DNA from: an uncultured Alphaproteobacteria bacterium
GTDB lineage: Bacteria > Pseudomonadota > Alphaproteobacteria > HIMB59 > GCA-002718135
DNA: 56,312 nucleotides
Assembly (NCBI GenBank): GCA_902517315.1
Contig: CABYBP010000004.1
Coordinates: forward strand, 1-56,312
Direction: 5' to 3'
Shown here: piece after piece, positions 1 to 8,914 of the stretch
How positions within the stretch are numbered: the first letter of the stretch is position 1
Layout: the number at the start of each line of letters is the position of its first letter
Made by a program: the position numbers and the translations under genes
Notes under the pieces: generated by a model
What the model was told of the DNA's origin: nothing
Database searches by the model: none
Seen by the model: only the letters and a program-made list of their open reading frames with translations

Positions 1-383
1 ACATTTCGTATTTTTTTTATTTGAATTTCAGATAATCTTTTCTCTAATTCTTGACCTTTTTTTGAAAGTATTAATTTCTTAGTACGCTTATCTTCACCAA
101 CAGATAATATGATATATTTCTCGTTTACAAGTTGGTTTAATACCCTAGACAAACTTTGTTTAGTTATTTTCAATATTGAGAGGAGTTCCTTAATTGTAAG
201 ATTTTTTTGCTTTCCAACAAAATATATAACCCGATGATGCGCTCTGCCAAAATTTATTTTTTCTAAAACTTTATCAGGACCTTCAGTAAAATCTCTATAT
301 GAGAAAAATAATAGTTCTATAATCTTTCTAATTTCTCCTTCATTTAAAAAAAGAGGTGTTAACAACTTATTTAGGTCAGCCAT
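1..383 (-). CDS. MarR-family transcriptional regulator (3' end beyond window)
   Basis: Reading the minus strand from the ATG at 383 gives an open frame to the left edge, about 127 residues, so the C-terminus is missing. It starts MADLNKLLTPLFLNEGEIRK. The middle has the winged-helix arrangement of MarR proteins: a helix with LTIKELLSILKITKQSLSR (recognition helix), then a wing region with GEDKRTKKLILSKKGQEL, where the charged D-R-T-K turn followed by L-T/S-x-K-G is typical of the family. It is divergent from ilvE, with only 60 bases between the two starts, so it may control itself and possibly ilvE. The ligand is unknown. Family assignment is confident; the target is inference. Confidence 0.8.
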   Translation of the reverse strand, partial: MADLNKLLTPLFLNEGEIRKIIELLFFSYRDFTEGPDKVLEKINFGRAHHRVIYFVGKQKNLTIKELLSILKITKQSLSRVLNQLVNEKYIILSVGEDKRTKKLILSKKGQELEKRLSEIQIKKIRN

Positions 384-415
384 ATTGACTTAATTATGCA
401 TCACTGATAGTCAAT
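384..415. promoter_or_regulatory. Inverted repeat between marR and ilvE, possible operator
   Basis: ATTGACT (384-390) and AGTCAAT (409-415) are perfect 7-base inverted arms separated by 18 bases. They lie directly against the start codon of the MarR gene in the divergent gap. The position suits autoregulation. The spacing is longer than the usual compact MarR palindrome, so this is a weak candidate. Confidence 0.3.
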
Positions 416-443
416 TGTCATTAAAAAAAAATTAATAAAGAAT

Positions 444-1328
444 ATGCTTAAATCATTTGAAAATAGAGATGGATGGATCTGGATGAATGGTAAAATAATT
501 CCATGGCAGGATGCAAATTCCCATGTAATCTCACAAGGTCTTCATTATGCAAGTGCAGTATTTGAAGGGGAAAGGGCCTACAATGGCAAGATTTTTAAAT
601 CTGAGGAGCATACTAAAAGATTTTTTAAATCTGCTGAAATAATTGGAATGGAAATTCCTTTCACGCATGATCAAATTAATAAAGCAAAATACGAACTTAT
701 TGATAAAATGAATTATAAAAATTGTTATGTAAGACCACTTGCTTGGAGAGGTGGAGATCAAATGGGTTTATCTACAGGTAAATCAAATATCAATGTTGCT
801 ATTGCTGTTTGGGATGATTGGGCAACATATTTTAAAATTGAAGATCAAAAAGCAGGTTTGAGATTAATTACATCTCCTTGGAAAAGACCTGCCCCAGATA
901 CCGCTCCCTATGAAGCAAAAGCTTCTGGGCCCTACATTATTTGTACTCTGTCAAAAGAATTTGCAGAAAAAAAAGGCTATCACGATGCCTTGATGTTAGA
1001 TTATAGAGGTTATGTTGCTGAAGGCACAGGAGCAAATATATTTTTTATTAAAGATAATAATATCCATACTCCTATTCCAGATTGTTTTCTTAATGGGATT
1101 ACACGTCAAACAGTTATTGAAATGGCAACTAATCAAGGTTTTGAAATAACAGAAAAGCATTTAATGCCTGAAGAAATTGGAAATTATGATGAAGCTTTTT
1201 TAACAGGAACTGCTGCAGAAATTACTCCCATTAAATCTATTGATGATTTTAAATATAATACTGGTGATAATACTACTACTTTTAAATTTATGAACGATTT
1301 TAGTGATATGGTTAAAAACGCTACCTAG
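444..1328 (+). CDS. ilvE: Branched-chain amino acid aminotransferase
   Basis: A 294-residue class IV (fold-type IV) PLP aminotransferase. It transfers the amino group between glutamate and the branched-chain 2-oxo acids in the last step of valine, leucine and isoleucine synthesis, in the cytosol. The N-terminal QGLHYASAVFEGERAY segment, the YVRPLAWRG strand, the PLP lysine at about residue 159 in YEAKASG and the C-terminal EGTGANIFFI and FLTGTAAEITPI segments match IlvE, and the length is usual. It is transcribed alone, and its last eight bases overlap the 3' end of moaE on the other strand. D-amino-acid aminotransferase and aminodeoxychorismate lyase share the fold, but the overall pattern favours IlvE. 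Confidence 0.9.
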   Translation: MLKSFENRDGWIWMNGKIIPWQDANSHVISQGLHYASAVFEGERAYNGKIFKSEEHTKRFFKSAEIIGMEIPFTHDQINKAKYELIDKMNYKNCYVRPLAWRGGDQMGLSTGKSNINVAIAVWDDWATYFKIEDQKAGLRLITSPWKRPAPDTAPYEAKASGPYIICTLSKEFAEKKGYHDALMLDYRGYVAEGTGANIFFIKDNNIHTPIPDCFLNGITRQTVIEMATNQGFEITEKHLMPEEIGNYDEAFLTGTAAEITPIKSIDDFKYNTGDNTTTFKFMNDFSDMVKNAT

Positions 1329-1740
1329 AATTTTCTAACCATTCATCATTATTATAATAAAATTCATTTTTCCAGAATGGAGCATCTTTTTTTAAATAAT
1401 CCATAATAAACTCACAAGCTTCAAAACTATCTTTTCTATGTTGTGAAAAACAACAAACTAAAACAATTTTTTCATTAACAATTAATTTTCCATATCTATG
1501 AATTATCAAAGTATCAATTAAACCCCATTTTTTTTTCGCGTTATTTTCAATTTTTTCTAATTCTTTAAATGCCATTTCTTCATAAACTTCTAAATTTAAA
1601 TATTTAACATCTTTATTGTTATTTAAATCTCTCACATATCCGACAAAAGAAGTAAGAGCTCCTATGTCTGAATTTTTATTTTTAATTTTCTCAATTTCTT
1701 CTTCTAAATTAAAATTTTTTTTTTGTATTTTTATCATCAC
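1321..1740 (-). CDS. moaE: Molybdopterin synthase catalytic subunit MoaE
   Basis: A 139-residue large subunit of molybdopterin synthase, which inserts two sulfurs into cyclic pyranopterin monophosphate to form the dithiolene of the molybdenum cofactor. Visible signatures are GALTSFVGYVRD near the N-terminus, the HRYGKL strand, and the active-site KKDAPFWK segment at about 117-124, with the lysines expected for catalysis and the MoaD adduct. It overlaps moaD upstream by four bases (ATGA), so the two subunits are translationally coupled. A second methionine directly follows the first, so the true start could be one codon later. Last gene of uvrC-pgsA-moaD-moaE. Confidence 0.92.
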   Translation of the reverse strand: MMIKIQKKNFNLEEEIEKIKNKNSDIGALTSFVGYVRDLNNNKDVKYLNLEVYEEMAFKELEKIENNAKKKWGLIDTLIIHRYGKLIVNEKIVLVCCFSQHRKDSFEACEFIMDYLKKDAPFWKNEFYYNNDEWLENSR

Positions 1741-1982
1741 CCCCCACTAACTGGTGGAAAGATTGCAATTTCATCAATTGGTTTTAATTTCAAATTTTCT
1801 GAAACATATACCTGATTAACTGCAAATCTTAAAACATCCTGTAAAAAATGTTTTTTCAACTCAGGATATAAATTTTCTAAATATTTTTTTAATTCTTTTA
1901 TGGTTTTAGGATGATTTACATCAATTATGTCGTCATCCTTATCTGTTATATCCTTAATCCAAGCAAAATATCTAATTCTCAT
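1737..1982 (-). CDS. moaD: Molybdopterin synthase sulfur-carrier subunit MoaD
   Basis: An 81-residue ubiquitin-fold protein ending in FPPVSGG. The C-terminal Gly-Gly is adenylated by MoeB and converted to the thiocarboxylate that MoaE uses as sulfur donor. The N-terminal MRIRYFAWIKDIT strand and the DEIAIFPPVSGG tail are typical of MoaD, and the size is normal. It sits 5 bases after pgsA and overlaps moaE by 4 bases, so it belongs to the same transcript. Confident. Confidence 0.92.
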   Translation of the reverse strand: MRIRYFAWIKDITDKDDDIIDVNHPKTIKELKKYLENLYPELKKHFLQDVLRFAVNQVYVSENLKLKPIDEIAIFPPVSGG

Positions 1983-1987
1983 TTTAT

Positions 1988-2530
1988 TTAAAAATGTTTT
2001 ATTGATCCTTTAATGTAATCATAGGCTGTATAGAGAGTTAGAATTCCAGCAATCCATAGAAAAGTTTTCCCTAAATAAATAATAAATAATAAATTTAGAT
2101 TACTCTCAGATAATATAAGTAATCCAAGTGCAGCTAGTTGAAGGAAGGTTTTTGCCTTTGCAATTCTTGAAACAGGTATACTAATTTTTATTCCTGCTAA
2201 GTACTCCCTTAAACCTGATACTGTTATTTCTCTTAATAATATTATTAGGGCTGGAATAGTATCCCAGTCTTTTATTACACCCTTAGAAGTTAAAATAAGA
2301 ATAACTGCTGCTACTAATAATTTATCTGCAATTGGATCTAAAAATGTTCCAAAGTTTGTAATTTCATTTCTTAGTCTTGCTAAATAACCATCAAAGTAAT
2401 CTGTTATTCCAGCTAAACAAAATAATATAAAGGCAATCCAGCCAAAGTATGGATTCGTAAGATAAATACAAAGAACTATAATTGGAATTATAGCTATTCT
2501 AATTATTGTTAGAATATTTGATATATTCAT
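1988..2530 (-). CDS. pgsA: CDP-diacylglycerol--glycerol-3-phosphate 3-phosphatidyltransferase
   Basis: A 180-residue integral membrane enzyme that makes phosphatidylglycerol phosphate from CDP-diacylglycerol and sn-glycerol 3-phosphate. The CDP-alcohol phosphatidyltransferase motif is complete between residues 47 and 69: D47-G-x2-A51-R52, G61, D65 and D69. Several hydrophobic segments surround it (about 5-25, 30-45, 75-95, 125-165). The length is normal for bacterial PgsA. It lies 27 bases after uvrC and 5 bases before moaD. Confidence 0.92.
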   Translation of the reverse strand: MNISNILTIIRIAIIPIIVLCIYLTNPYFGWIAFILFCLAGITDYFDGYLARLRNEITNFGTFLDPIADKLLVAAVILILTSKGVIKDWDTIPALIILLREITVSGLREYLAGIKISIPVSRIAKAKTFLQLAALGLLILSESNLNLLFIIYLGKTFLWIAGILTLYTAYDYIKGSIKHF

Positions 2531-2557
2531 TTGTATGCTTTGTAGATGAAGAATTTT

Positions 2558-4390
2558 TTAAACGCTATGAAAATATTCATAAATTTTTGTTAGAATTGAC
2601 TCAGGTATAGATTTAACCTCTTTTAATTCATCTAAACTAGCTAATTTTAATTTCTCCACTGTGCCAAAGTGTTTTTTTAAAATTTTCTTTCTTTCAGGAC
2701 CTACTCCTTCTATATCATCAAAAACAGATTTGATGCTCATCTTTGCTCTTTTTGATCTATGCGTTGTTATTGCAAATCTATGAACCTCATCTCTAATATT
2801 TTGCAAAAAATGAAGAAGTGGATTATTTTCATTTAATCTATGTGTAAATTTATCATGTATTAGAATTTCTCTACCTGCATCTCTTTCTTCACCTTTTGCC
2901 ATAGAGATAATTGGTATATTTATTTTTAAACTATCTAAAACTTTTTTTGCAGAATTATATTGTCCTTTTCCTCCATCTATAAGCAATAAACTTGGCAAAT
3001 CTAACTCGTCTTGAAATTTTAAATTACTAAATCTCCTAGTAAGCATTTCTTTCATCATATAATAATCATCAACTTTATTTTTGTTTTCTTCGAGATCAAA
3101 TCGAATATTAAATTTTCTATAATTTGATTTTATAAATCCATTTTGATTATAGGCAACCATTACACCAATTGGATACTTTCCAAATGTATGGCTATTATCG
3201 TAAGCTTCTATTTTTATAATTTCATCTTTGAGTTTGAATATTTTTTTAATTTCTGAATTAAAATTATCAAAAGATTTAAGTTTATTTAATTTAATATCTA
3301 AATTTATTTTAGAATTTTTTTCTGCAAATTTAAGTATATTTTTTTTAGGTCCTTTTAATGGTTTAATGAACTTTGTTTTATCAAAATTTTTTCCTAAAAT
3401 TTGTGAATTATTATTTTTATCAATAGTTATGTTAGTAATAATTGTTTCAGGAATATCTTTTTCTGCATAAAATATATTTAAGAAACCTAACATTATTTCC
3501 TCGTGATCTAATAAGTTGTCATGATCTGGGTAGAAAGCTTTACCGCCATAAGAAGTATTGTTTCTAAAAAAACTTCCATAAATACATGTTTTACCTTCAT
3601 TTGATGTTATTGCAAAAATGTCAGCATTTTTAATATCCTTTATCTTAATTGAATTATTTTGCTCAATATGTTTTAAAGCTTTAAGCCTATCTCTTAAAGA
3701 TGCTGCTAATTCAAAATTATTTTTTTTTGAAGCCTTATACATTTGATCAGTAAAATTTTTTTGTATTTTTTGAGAATTACCACTACTTAAAAAATCGTCT
3801 GCTGCCTCTATTAATTTTGAATAGGCTTCTTTTGTAATTTTTCCTCCGCAGGGACCAGAACATCTTTTAAGATAATAATTGAAGCACAATTTATTTCCTG
3901 CATTAACCTCTTTATCTGTGCATGATCTTAAAAGAAATATTCGTTGTATCGTATTAATTGTTCTATTTACTGCATCTGGGCTTGCAAATGGTCCGTAATA
4001 CCTACCTTTTTTTTTTTGAGGACCACGATGTTTTTCAATTCTAGGAAAATCATGTTCAGATGAGATAAATATATAAGGGAATGATTTATCATCTCTTAAA
4101 AGAACATTAAATCGAGGCTTATGTTTTTTAATTAAATTACATTCAAGTATGATTGCTTCTAACTCGGTATTGGTTACAAAAAAACTCATTGATTTGGTTA
4201 AACTGACCATTCTTTGAATTCGTCTAGTTAAGCTATTCAAGGATAGATAATTTTTTACTCTATTTGATAATACTTTTGCTTTTCCAATATATAAAATATT
4301 ACCTTTGTTATCTTGCATTTGGTATACGCCAGGTTGATTTGGCAAAGTTTTTGTTGTAGCTTTAATAATATCTTGTCCAAGAAGCGTCAT
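2558..4390 (-). CDS. uvrC: UvrABC excision nuclease subunit C
   Basis: A 610-residue nuclease that makes the 3' and 5' incisions around DNA lesions in nucleotide excision repair. In order it has an N-terminal GIY-YIG domain (GVYQM...ILYIGKA, about 20-45), a cysteine cluster typical of UvrC (about 155-185), a UVR domain that contacts UvrB (about 207-245), the RNase H-like endonuclease domain (EAYDNSH, LLIDGGKGQ, about 390-560) and a C-terminal helix-hairpin-helix (DIEGVGPERKK). Full family length. First gene of the minus-strand operon, divergent from xsc across 134 bases. Confidence 0.96.
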   Translation of the reverse strand: MTLLGQDIIKATTKTLPNQPGVYQMQDNKGNILYIGKAKVLSNRVKNYLSLNSLTRRIQRMVSLTKSMSFFVTNTELEAIILECNLIKKHKPRFNVLLRDDKSFPYIFISSEHDFPRIEKHRGPQKKKGRYYGPFASPDAVNRTINTIQRIFLLRSCTDKEVNAGNKLCFNYYLKRCSGPCGGKITKEAYSKLIEAADDFLSSGNSQKIQKNFTDQMYKASKKNNFELAASLRDRLKALKHIEQNNSIKIKDIKNADIFAITSNEGKTCIYGSFFRNNTSYGGKAFYPDHDNLLDHEEIMLGFLNIFYAEKDIPETIITNITIDKNNNSQILGKNFDKTKFIKPLKGPKKNILKFAEKNSKINLDIKLNKLKSFDNFNSEIKKIFKLKDEIIKIEAYDNSHTFGKYPIGVMVAYNQNGFIKSNYRKFNIRFDLEENKNKVDDYYMMKEMLTRRFSNLKFQDELDLPSLLLIDGGKGQYNSAKKVLDSLKINIPIISMAKGEERDAGREILIHDKFTHRLNENNPLLHFLQNIRDEVHRFAITTHRSKRAKMSIKSVFDDIEGVGPERKKILKKHFGTVEKLKLASLDELKEVKSIPESILTKIYEYFHSV

Positions 4391-4524
4391 TTTATCAATC
4401 GTAAATAATTATTTTTTTCATTAAATAGGAATTTTATAAAATTAATAAATAACTAACAAGATTATTGTAGTTCATTTAATAATTAATTTAATGTAGATAA
4501 GAATAATATATTAAGGGCTCAAAT
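4391..4524. promoter_or_regulatory. Divergent uvrC/xsc promoter region
   Basis: The 134-base gap is almost pure AT and must hold the promoters of both uvrC and xsc. A Shine-Dalgarno-like AAGGG at 4513-4517 sits seven bases before the xsc ATG. I found no convincing palindrome or riboswitch-like fold in it. Confidence 0.4.
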
Positions 4525-6294
4525 ATGACAAAAATGACAACAGAAGAAGCTTTTGTAAAAGTTTTACAAAAACACGGTATTCAACACGCTTTTGGAATAA
4601 TTGGATCAGCATTTATGCCAATATCAGATCTTTTCCCTAAAGCTGGAATAACATTTTGGGATGTTGCTCATGAGTCAAATGGTGGAATTATAGCAGATGG
4701 ATATACAAGATCCACCGGTAAAATAGCAATGTGTATTGCACAAAATGGACCTGGTATAACTGGCTTGGTTACACCTATAAAAACTGCTTTTTGGAATCAT
4801 ACTCCAATGCTCTTAGTTACTCCTCAAGCAGCTAATAAAACCATTGGTCAAGGAGGTTTCCAAGAAGTCGAGCAAATGAACTTATTTAAAGATATGGTGT
4901 GTTATCAGGAAGAAGTAAGAGACCCCTCTAGAGTTGCAGAAGTTTTAAATAGAGTTATTTCAAAAGCTATTAAAGGATCTGCTCCAGCTCAAATAAATAT
5001 ACCAAGAGATTTTTGGACTCAAGTTGTTGATATCGACCTGCCTCCTATAATTAAATTTGAAAGACCTTCTGGTGGCACAGAAGCTATCAAAGAAGCGGCA
5101 AATCTTTTATCTAATTCAAAATTCCCAGTTATTTTATCTGGTGCTGGGGTGATTTTAGCTGACGCAATTGATGATTGTAAAAAACTTGCAGAAAAATTAA
5201 GTGCTCCAGTTGCTTGTGGATATCAACACAATGATAGTTTTCCTGGCAAACATCCTCTTGCGGTTGGTCCTTTAGGATACAATGGATCTAAAGCAGCAAT
5301 GGAAATAATATCTAAAGCAGATGTAGTTTTAGCACTTGGCACAAGGTTAAATCCCTTCTCAACTTTACCAGGTTATGGAATAGACTATTGGCCAAAAAAT
5401 GCAGACGTCATTCAAGTTGATATCAATTCTGATCGCATTGGTTTAACAAAAAAAATAAGTGTTGGTATTTGTGGAGATGCAAAATTAGTTGCCGAACAAA
5501 TTTTAGAAAATCTTGCAACAAATGCAGGCGATCAAGATCGAAAAGAAAGAGAAGAATTAATTCATAAAACAAAGTCTTCTTGGTTACAAACGTTAACCGG
5601 CCTAGATCATGAAGAGGATGACCCTGGTACATCATGGAATAAAGACTCACGAGATAGAGAGCCACAGAAAATGTCACCAAGAATGGCATGGCGAGCTATA
5701 CAAGCAGGACTACCAGAAGAAGCAATTATATCTAGTGATATAGGAAATAATTGTGCAATTGGTAATGCTTACCCAACATTTGAGAATGGTAGAAAGTATT
5801 TAGCGCCTGGTTTATTTGGACCATGTGGTTATGGTTTTCCATCTGTGATTGGAGCAAAAATAGGATGTCCAAGTACACCAGTTGTTGGTTTCGCGGGTGA
5901 TGGCGCATTTGGAATTAGTATGAGTGAGATGACTTCCTGTAATAGAGAAGGTTGGCCAAATATTACAATGATAATTTTTAGAAATTACCAATGGGGAGCA
6001 GAGAAAAGAAATACTACTCTTTGGTATGATAATAATTTTATTGGAACTGAACTTGATCCTAAATTAAGCTATGCAAAAATTGCACAAGCTTGCGGATTTA
6101 AAGGTGTTAAAGTTCACACTCAAGAGGAACTAACAGAAGCTTTACAACAATCTTGCAAGGATCAAATGGAAGGCATAACTACTTTTATAGAAGTAATGCT
6201 AAATCAAGAACTTGGAGAACCTTTCAGAAGAGATGCTATGAAAGCACCAGTTGAAGTTGCTGGAATTGATCCTAAAGATACATTAGTTCAATAA
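4525..6294 (+). CDS. xsc: Sulfoacetaldehyde acetyltransferase
   Basis: A 589-residue thiamine-diphosphate enzyme. Xsc converts sulfoacetaldehyde and phosphate to acetyl phosphate and sulfite, the carbon-sulfur bond-breaking step shared by taurine, isethionate and C3-sulfonate degradation. The N-terminal domain has the cofactor-activating glutamate in AHESNGG, and the C-terminal ThDP motif begins GDGAFGISMSEM. The NYQWGAEKRN segment after it and the overall length are characteristic of Xsc rather than acetolactate synthase, whose equivalent region differs. Its partners are elsewhere in this window: aminotransferase, alanine dehydrogenase, phosphotransacetylase and sulfopyruvate decarboxylase. 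It is monocistronic and ends one base before the convergent GMC gene. Confidence 0.93.
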   Translation: MTKMTTEEAFVKVLQKHGIQHAFGIIGSAFMPISDLFPKAGITFWDVAHESNGGIIADGYTRSTGKIAMCIAQNGPGITGLVTPIKTAFWNHTPMLLVTPQAANKTIGQGGFQEVEQMNLFKDMVCYQEEVRDPSRVAEVLNRVISKAIKGSAPAQINIPRDFWTQVVDIDLPPIIKFERPSGGTEAIKEAANLLSNSKFPVILSGAGVILADAIDDCKKLAEKLSAPVACGYQHNDSFPGKHPLAVGPLGYNGSKAAMEIISKADVVLALGTRLNPFSTLPGYGIDYWPKNADVIQVDINSDRIGLTKKISVGICGDAKLVAEQILENLATNAGDQDRKEREELIHKTKSSWLQTLTGLDHEEDDPGTSWNKDSRDREPQKMSPRMAWRAIQAGLPEEAIISSDIGNNCAIGNAYPTFENGRKYLAPGLFGPCGYGFPSVIGAKIGCPSTPVVGFAGDGAFGISMSEMTSCNREGWPNITMIIFRNYQWGAEKRNTTLWYDNNFIGTELDPKLSYAKIAQACGFKGVKVHTQEELTEALQQSCKDQMEGITTFIEVMLNQELGEPFRRDAMKAPVEVAGIDPKDTLVQ

Positions 6295-7899
6295 TTATTT
6301 CTGATCTCTAATAATTAAGTCTGATGCTTTTTCAGCGATCATCATAGTAGGGGCATTAGTATTACCAGATGTAATAGTTGGCATCACAGATGCATCAACA
6401 ACTCTTAAGTTACTTATTCCTTTTACTTTAAGATTATTGCTAACAACTGAATTTTCATCATTCCCCATTTTACAGGTACTTACTGGATGAAAAATGGTGT
6501 TTGCAAATTTACCAGCTTCCTTAGCAAGAGATTCATTATCTTTAAATTGTACTCCAGGTCTATATTCTTCAGGCGCATAATTTTTAAATGCCTTTGATTC
6601 TAAAACAACTTTTCTTACAATTTTAATAGACTTACCTGCAATTTCCCTATCTTCATCAGTAGATAAATAATTCATTTTTATTTGAGGGTAAATTCTTGTA
6701 TCTGAAGATTTAATTTCTATTGAACCTCTACTTGTCGGACGAACATTTGTAATTGTAGGAGTGAATGCTGGAAATTTATGTAACCCTGCTTTTCCGAGTA
6801 AATCAGTACTTGCTGGCGAAATATGAAATTGTAAATTTGGGTTTTCTAAATATGAATCACTTTTAATAAAGCCGCACAAGTAACTTGCTCCAACCGTTAA
6901 GGGTCCTTTTTTATAAATTAAATAATTTAAACCCGTTAAAAATTTTTTTGTAAAGCTATGATATATATCATTTAATGTTTCTAAGTTTTTAATTTTGTAA
7001 ACTGGTCTTAACATTAAATGATCAGTTAAATTTCTTCCAACACCATTAATTTCTTTTACAATACTAATATTATTTTCATTTAACAATTTACTTGGACCAA
7101 TTCCCGAGGCTTGTAATATATGAGGAGATCCTATAGTTCCTGCAGATAATATAACTTCTTTATTAACAGAAAATGAAAATTCTTGATTGCCTTTCCATAA
7201 ATTCACTTTTTTAACTCTCAAGTTTTCAAAGGTTATGTTTTTAACAAGTGCATTTGTTACAATTTTTAAATTTTTTCTATTTTTAACAGGATTAAGAAAA
7301 GCAACAGCAGAACTGCATCTAAACCCTTTATCAATTGTCATAGGGAAATAACCCATTCCTTCGTTATCACCATCATTAAAATCATTATTTTTTTTATAGC
7401 CAAACTCTTGAGTGGCTTCTAAAAATAAATCTAATAATTTAAATTTTGATCTAATTTTTTCTACTTTAATAGGTCCGCTACTACCATGAAATTCACTTTT
7501 AGAGATTCTATAATCTTCTGATTTTTTAAAATACGGTAAAACATCTTCCCATGCCCAACCTACATTACCTAGTTGTCTCCAATAATTATAGTCATTTGCA
7601 TGACCTCTTATATAGAGCATGCCATTGATTGATGAACTACCACCTAAAGTTTTTCCTCTTGGGATTAGCATCTTTCTATTGTTGCAAAATTTTTCTTCTT
7701 CAGTTTTAAAGCACCAATCAGTTTTAGAATTATGCATTGTTTTAAAATAACCACCTGGGATGTGAATCCAAGGATTTATATCTTTGCCACCAGCTTCAAT
7801 TAATAACACTTTGATATTTTCATTTGCAGAAAGTCTATTTGCTAATATGCAACCTGCTGTACCAGCACCAATAATAATATAGTCAAAACTTTCGTTCAT
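6295..7899 (-). CDS. GMC-family FAD-dependent alcohol dehydrogenase (choline dehydrogenase-like)
   Basis: A 534-residue glucose-methanol-choline oxidoreductase. The FAD-binding GAGTAG at residues 11-16, the GMC signatures PRGKTLGGSSSINGML and SAGTIGSPHILQ, and the C-terminal active-site region HPVSTCKMG followed by SGNTNAPTM are all present. These enzymes oxidise primary alcohols to aldehydes. BetA (choline), polyethylene-glycol and other alcohol dehydrogenases look alike, and substrate cannot be read from sequence. There is no betaine-aldehyde dehydrogenase beside it, so a choline role is not supported by context. Being next to xsc, oxidation of a sulfonated alcohol such as isethionate is conceivable but unproven. 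Confidence 0.85.
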   Translation of the reverse strand: MNESFDYIIIGAGTAGCILANRLSANENIKVLLIEAGGKDINPWIHIPGGYFKTMHNSKTDWCFKTEEEKFCNNRKMLIPRGKTLGGSSSINGMLYIRGHANDYNYWRQLGNVGWAWEDVLPYFKKSEDYRISKSEFHGSSGPIKVEKIRSKFKLLDLFLEATQEFGYKKNNDFNDGDNEGMGYFPMTIDKGFRCSSAVAFLNPVKNRKNLKIVTNALVKNITFENLRVKKVNLWKGNQEFSFSVNKEVILSAGTIGSPHILQASGIGPSKLLNENNISIVKEINGVGRNLTDHLMLRPVYKIKNLETLNDIYHSFTKKFLTGLNYLIYKKGPLTVGASYLCGFIKSDSYLENPNLQFHISPASTDLLGKAGLHKFPAFTPTITNVRPTSRGSIEIKSSDTRIYPQIKMNYLSTDEDREIAGKSIKIVRKVVLESKAFKNYAPEEYRPGVQFKDNESLAKEAGKFANTIFHPVSTCKMGNDENSVVSNNLKVKGISNLRVVDASVMPTITSGNTNAPTMMIAEKASDLIIRDQK

Positions 7900-7972
7900 A
7901 TTTAGAAAAATTTATTTATTATATACTATTTAATTTAAACATATAACTAACTTAAATAATTAAAAATTTTCA

Positions 7973-8884
7973 ATGGATATTCTATTTTCGATTGTTGGAT
8001 TAGTGCTTTTAGTTTTAGGCGCTGAAATAATCATAAGAGGTTCAGTTAGTTTTGGAAGAAAAATCAACATTTCTTTATTTGCAATAGGTGTTGTAATTGT
8101 AGCAGGCGGAACATCATTACCTGAATTGGCAAGCAGTATTAATGCAGTTCTTAATAATTTTTCAGATCTTGCTTTAGGCGCTGTAGTTGGAAGTAATATT
8201 GCAAACTTGATACTTGTAATGGCTACAACAACATTAATTTTTCCAATTGTAAATATAAATAAAAATCAGATTAACCAAGCTTGGATAAACATTATTTTAG
8301 GAATTGTATTAATAATTATGACTTTTTTTTATTTTAATTTTATTTTTGGAATAGTTGCAATTACCTTACTAGTTTATCTAATGTATGCTCAAATAAAAAA
8401 AGGAGAAATTGAAAATTTAGAAATAGATAAAAATGATTATTCAATAACAATTTCATTAATATTAATTATATTAGGCATAGTATGTTTAGTATTTGGTGCA
8501 GATTTACTTATTGATTCTGCAATTAATATTGCAAGAACGTATAATGTTTCAGCTTCAGTAATTGGATTATCATTAGTGGCATTTGGAACTTCTCTCCCAG
8601 AACTTGCAGTTGGTATTGTTTCTGCATTTAGAAAAAAAATTGATTTTGCCTTAGGAAATATTCTAGGGTCTAATATTTATAATGTACTAGGTGTTCTAGG
8701 CATTAGTTCATTTTTTGGTAATTTTAAATTTCCTGCAGTTTTAGCAAATCAAGATTTATACTTTATGCTATCAATTACAGCATTAATTTTAATATTTATG
8801 ATTTTTGCTAAAAAAATTGGACGTATTTATGGAATTATCGGATTAAGTTTGTATGTTGGATACATGTATTTCATTTACATTTAA
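7973..8884 (+). CDS. Calcium/sodium antiporter (CaCA family, YrbG-like)
   Basis: A 303-residue inner-membrane antiporter with about ten transmembrane segments in two inverted halves. Each half carries the ion-coordinating alpha-repeat: GGTSLPELASS at 45-55 and FGTSLPELAVG at 204-214, each followed by an alpha-helix with GSNI. The length fits the bacterial CaCA family of Ca2+/Na+ exchangers. It is divergent from the GMC gene across a 73-base AT-rich gap and is followed after 30 bases by cysQ. Confidence 0.88.
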   Translation: MDILFSIVGLVLLVLGAEIIIRGSVSFGRKINISLFAIGVVIVAGGTSLPELASSINAVLNNFSDLALGAVVGSNIANLILVMATTTLIFPIVNINKNQINQAWINIILGIVLIIMTFFYFNFIFGIVAITLLVYLMYAQIKKGEIENLEIDKNDYSITISLILIILGIVCLVFGADLLIDSAINIARTYNVSASVIGLSLVAFGTSLPELAVGIVSAFRKKIDFALGNILGSNIYNVLGVLGISSFFGNFKFPAVLANQDLYFMLSITALILIFMIFAKKIGRIYGIIGLSLYVGYMYFIYI

Positions 8885-8914
8885 TTTTAAATAAAAATAT
8901 TCTTATAAAACATC

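Noticed and set aside
4525..6294. Annotation as acetolactate synthase
   Set aside because: Length, the NYQWGAEKRN segment after the ThDP motif and the absence of a small regulatory subunit gene favour Xsc.
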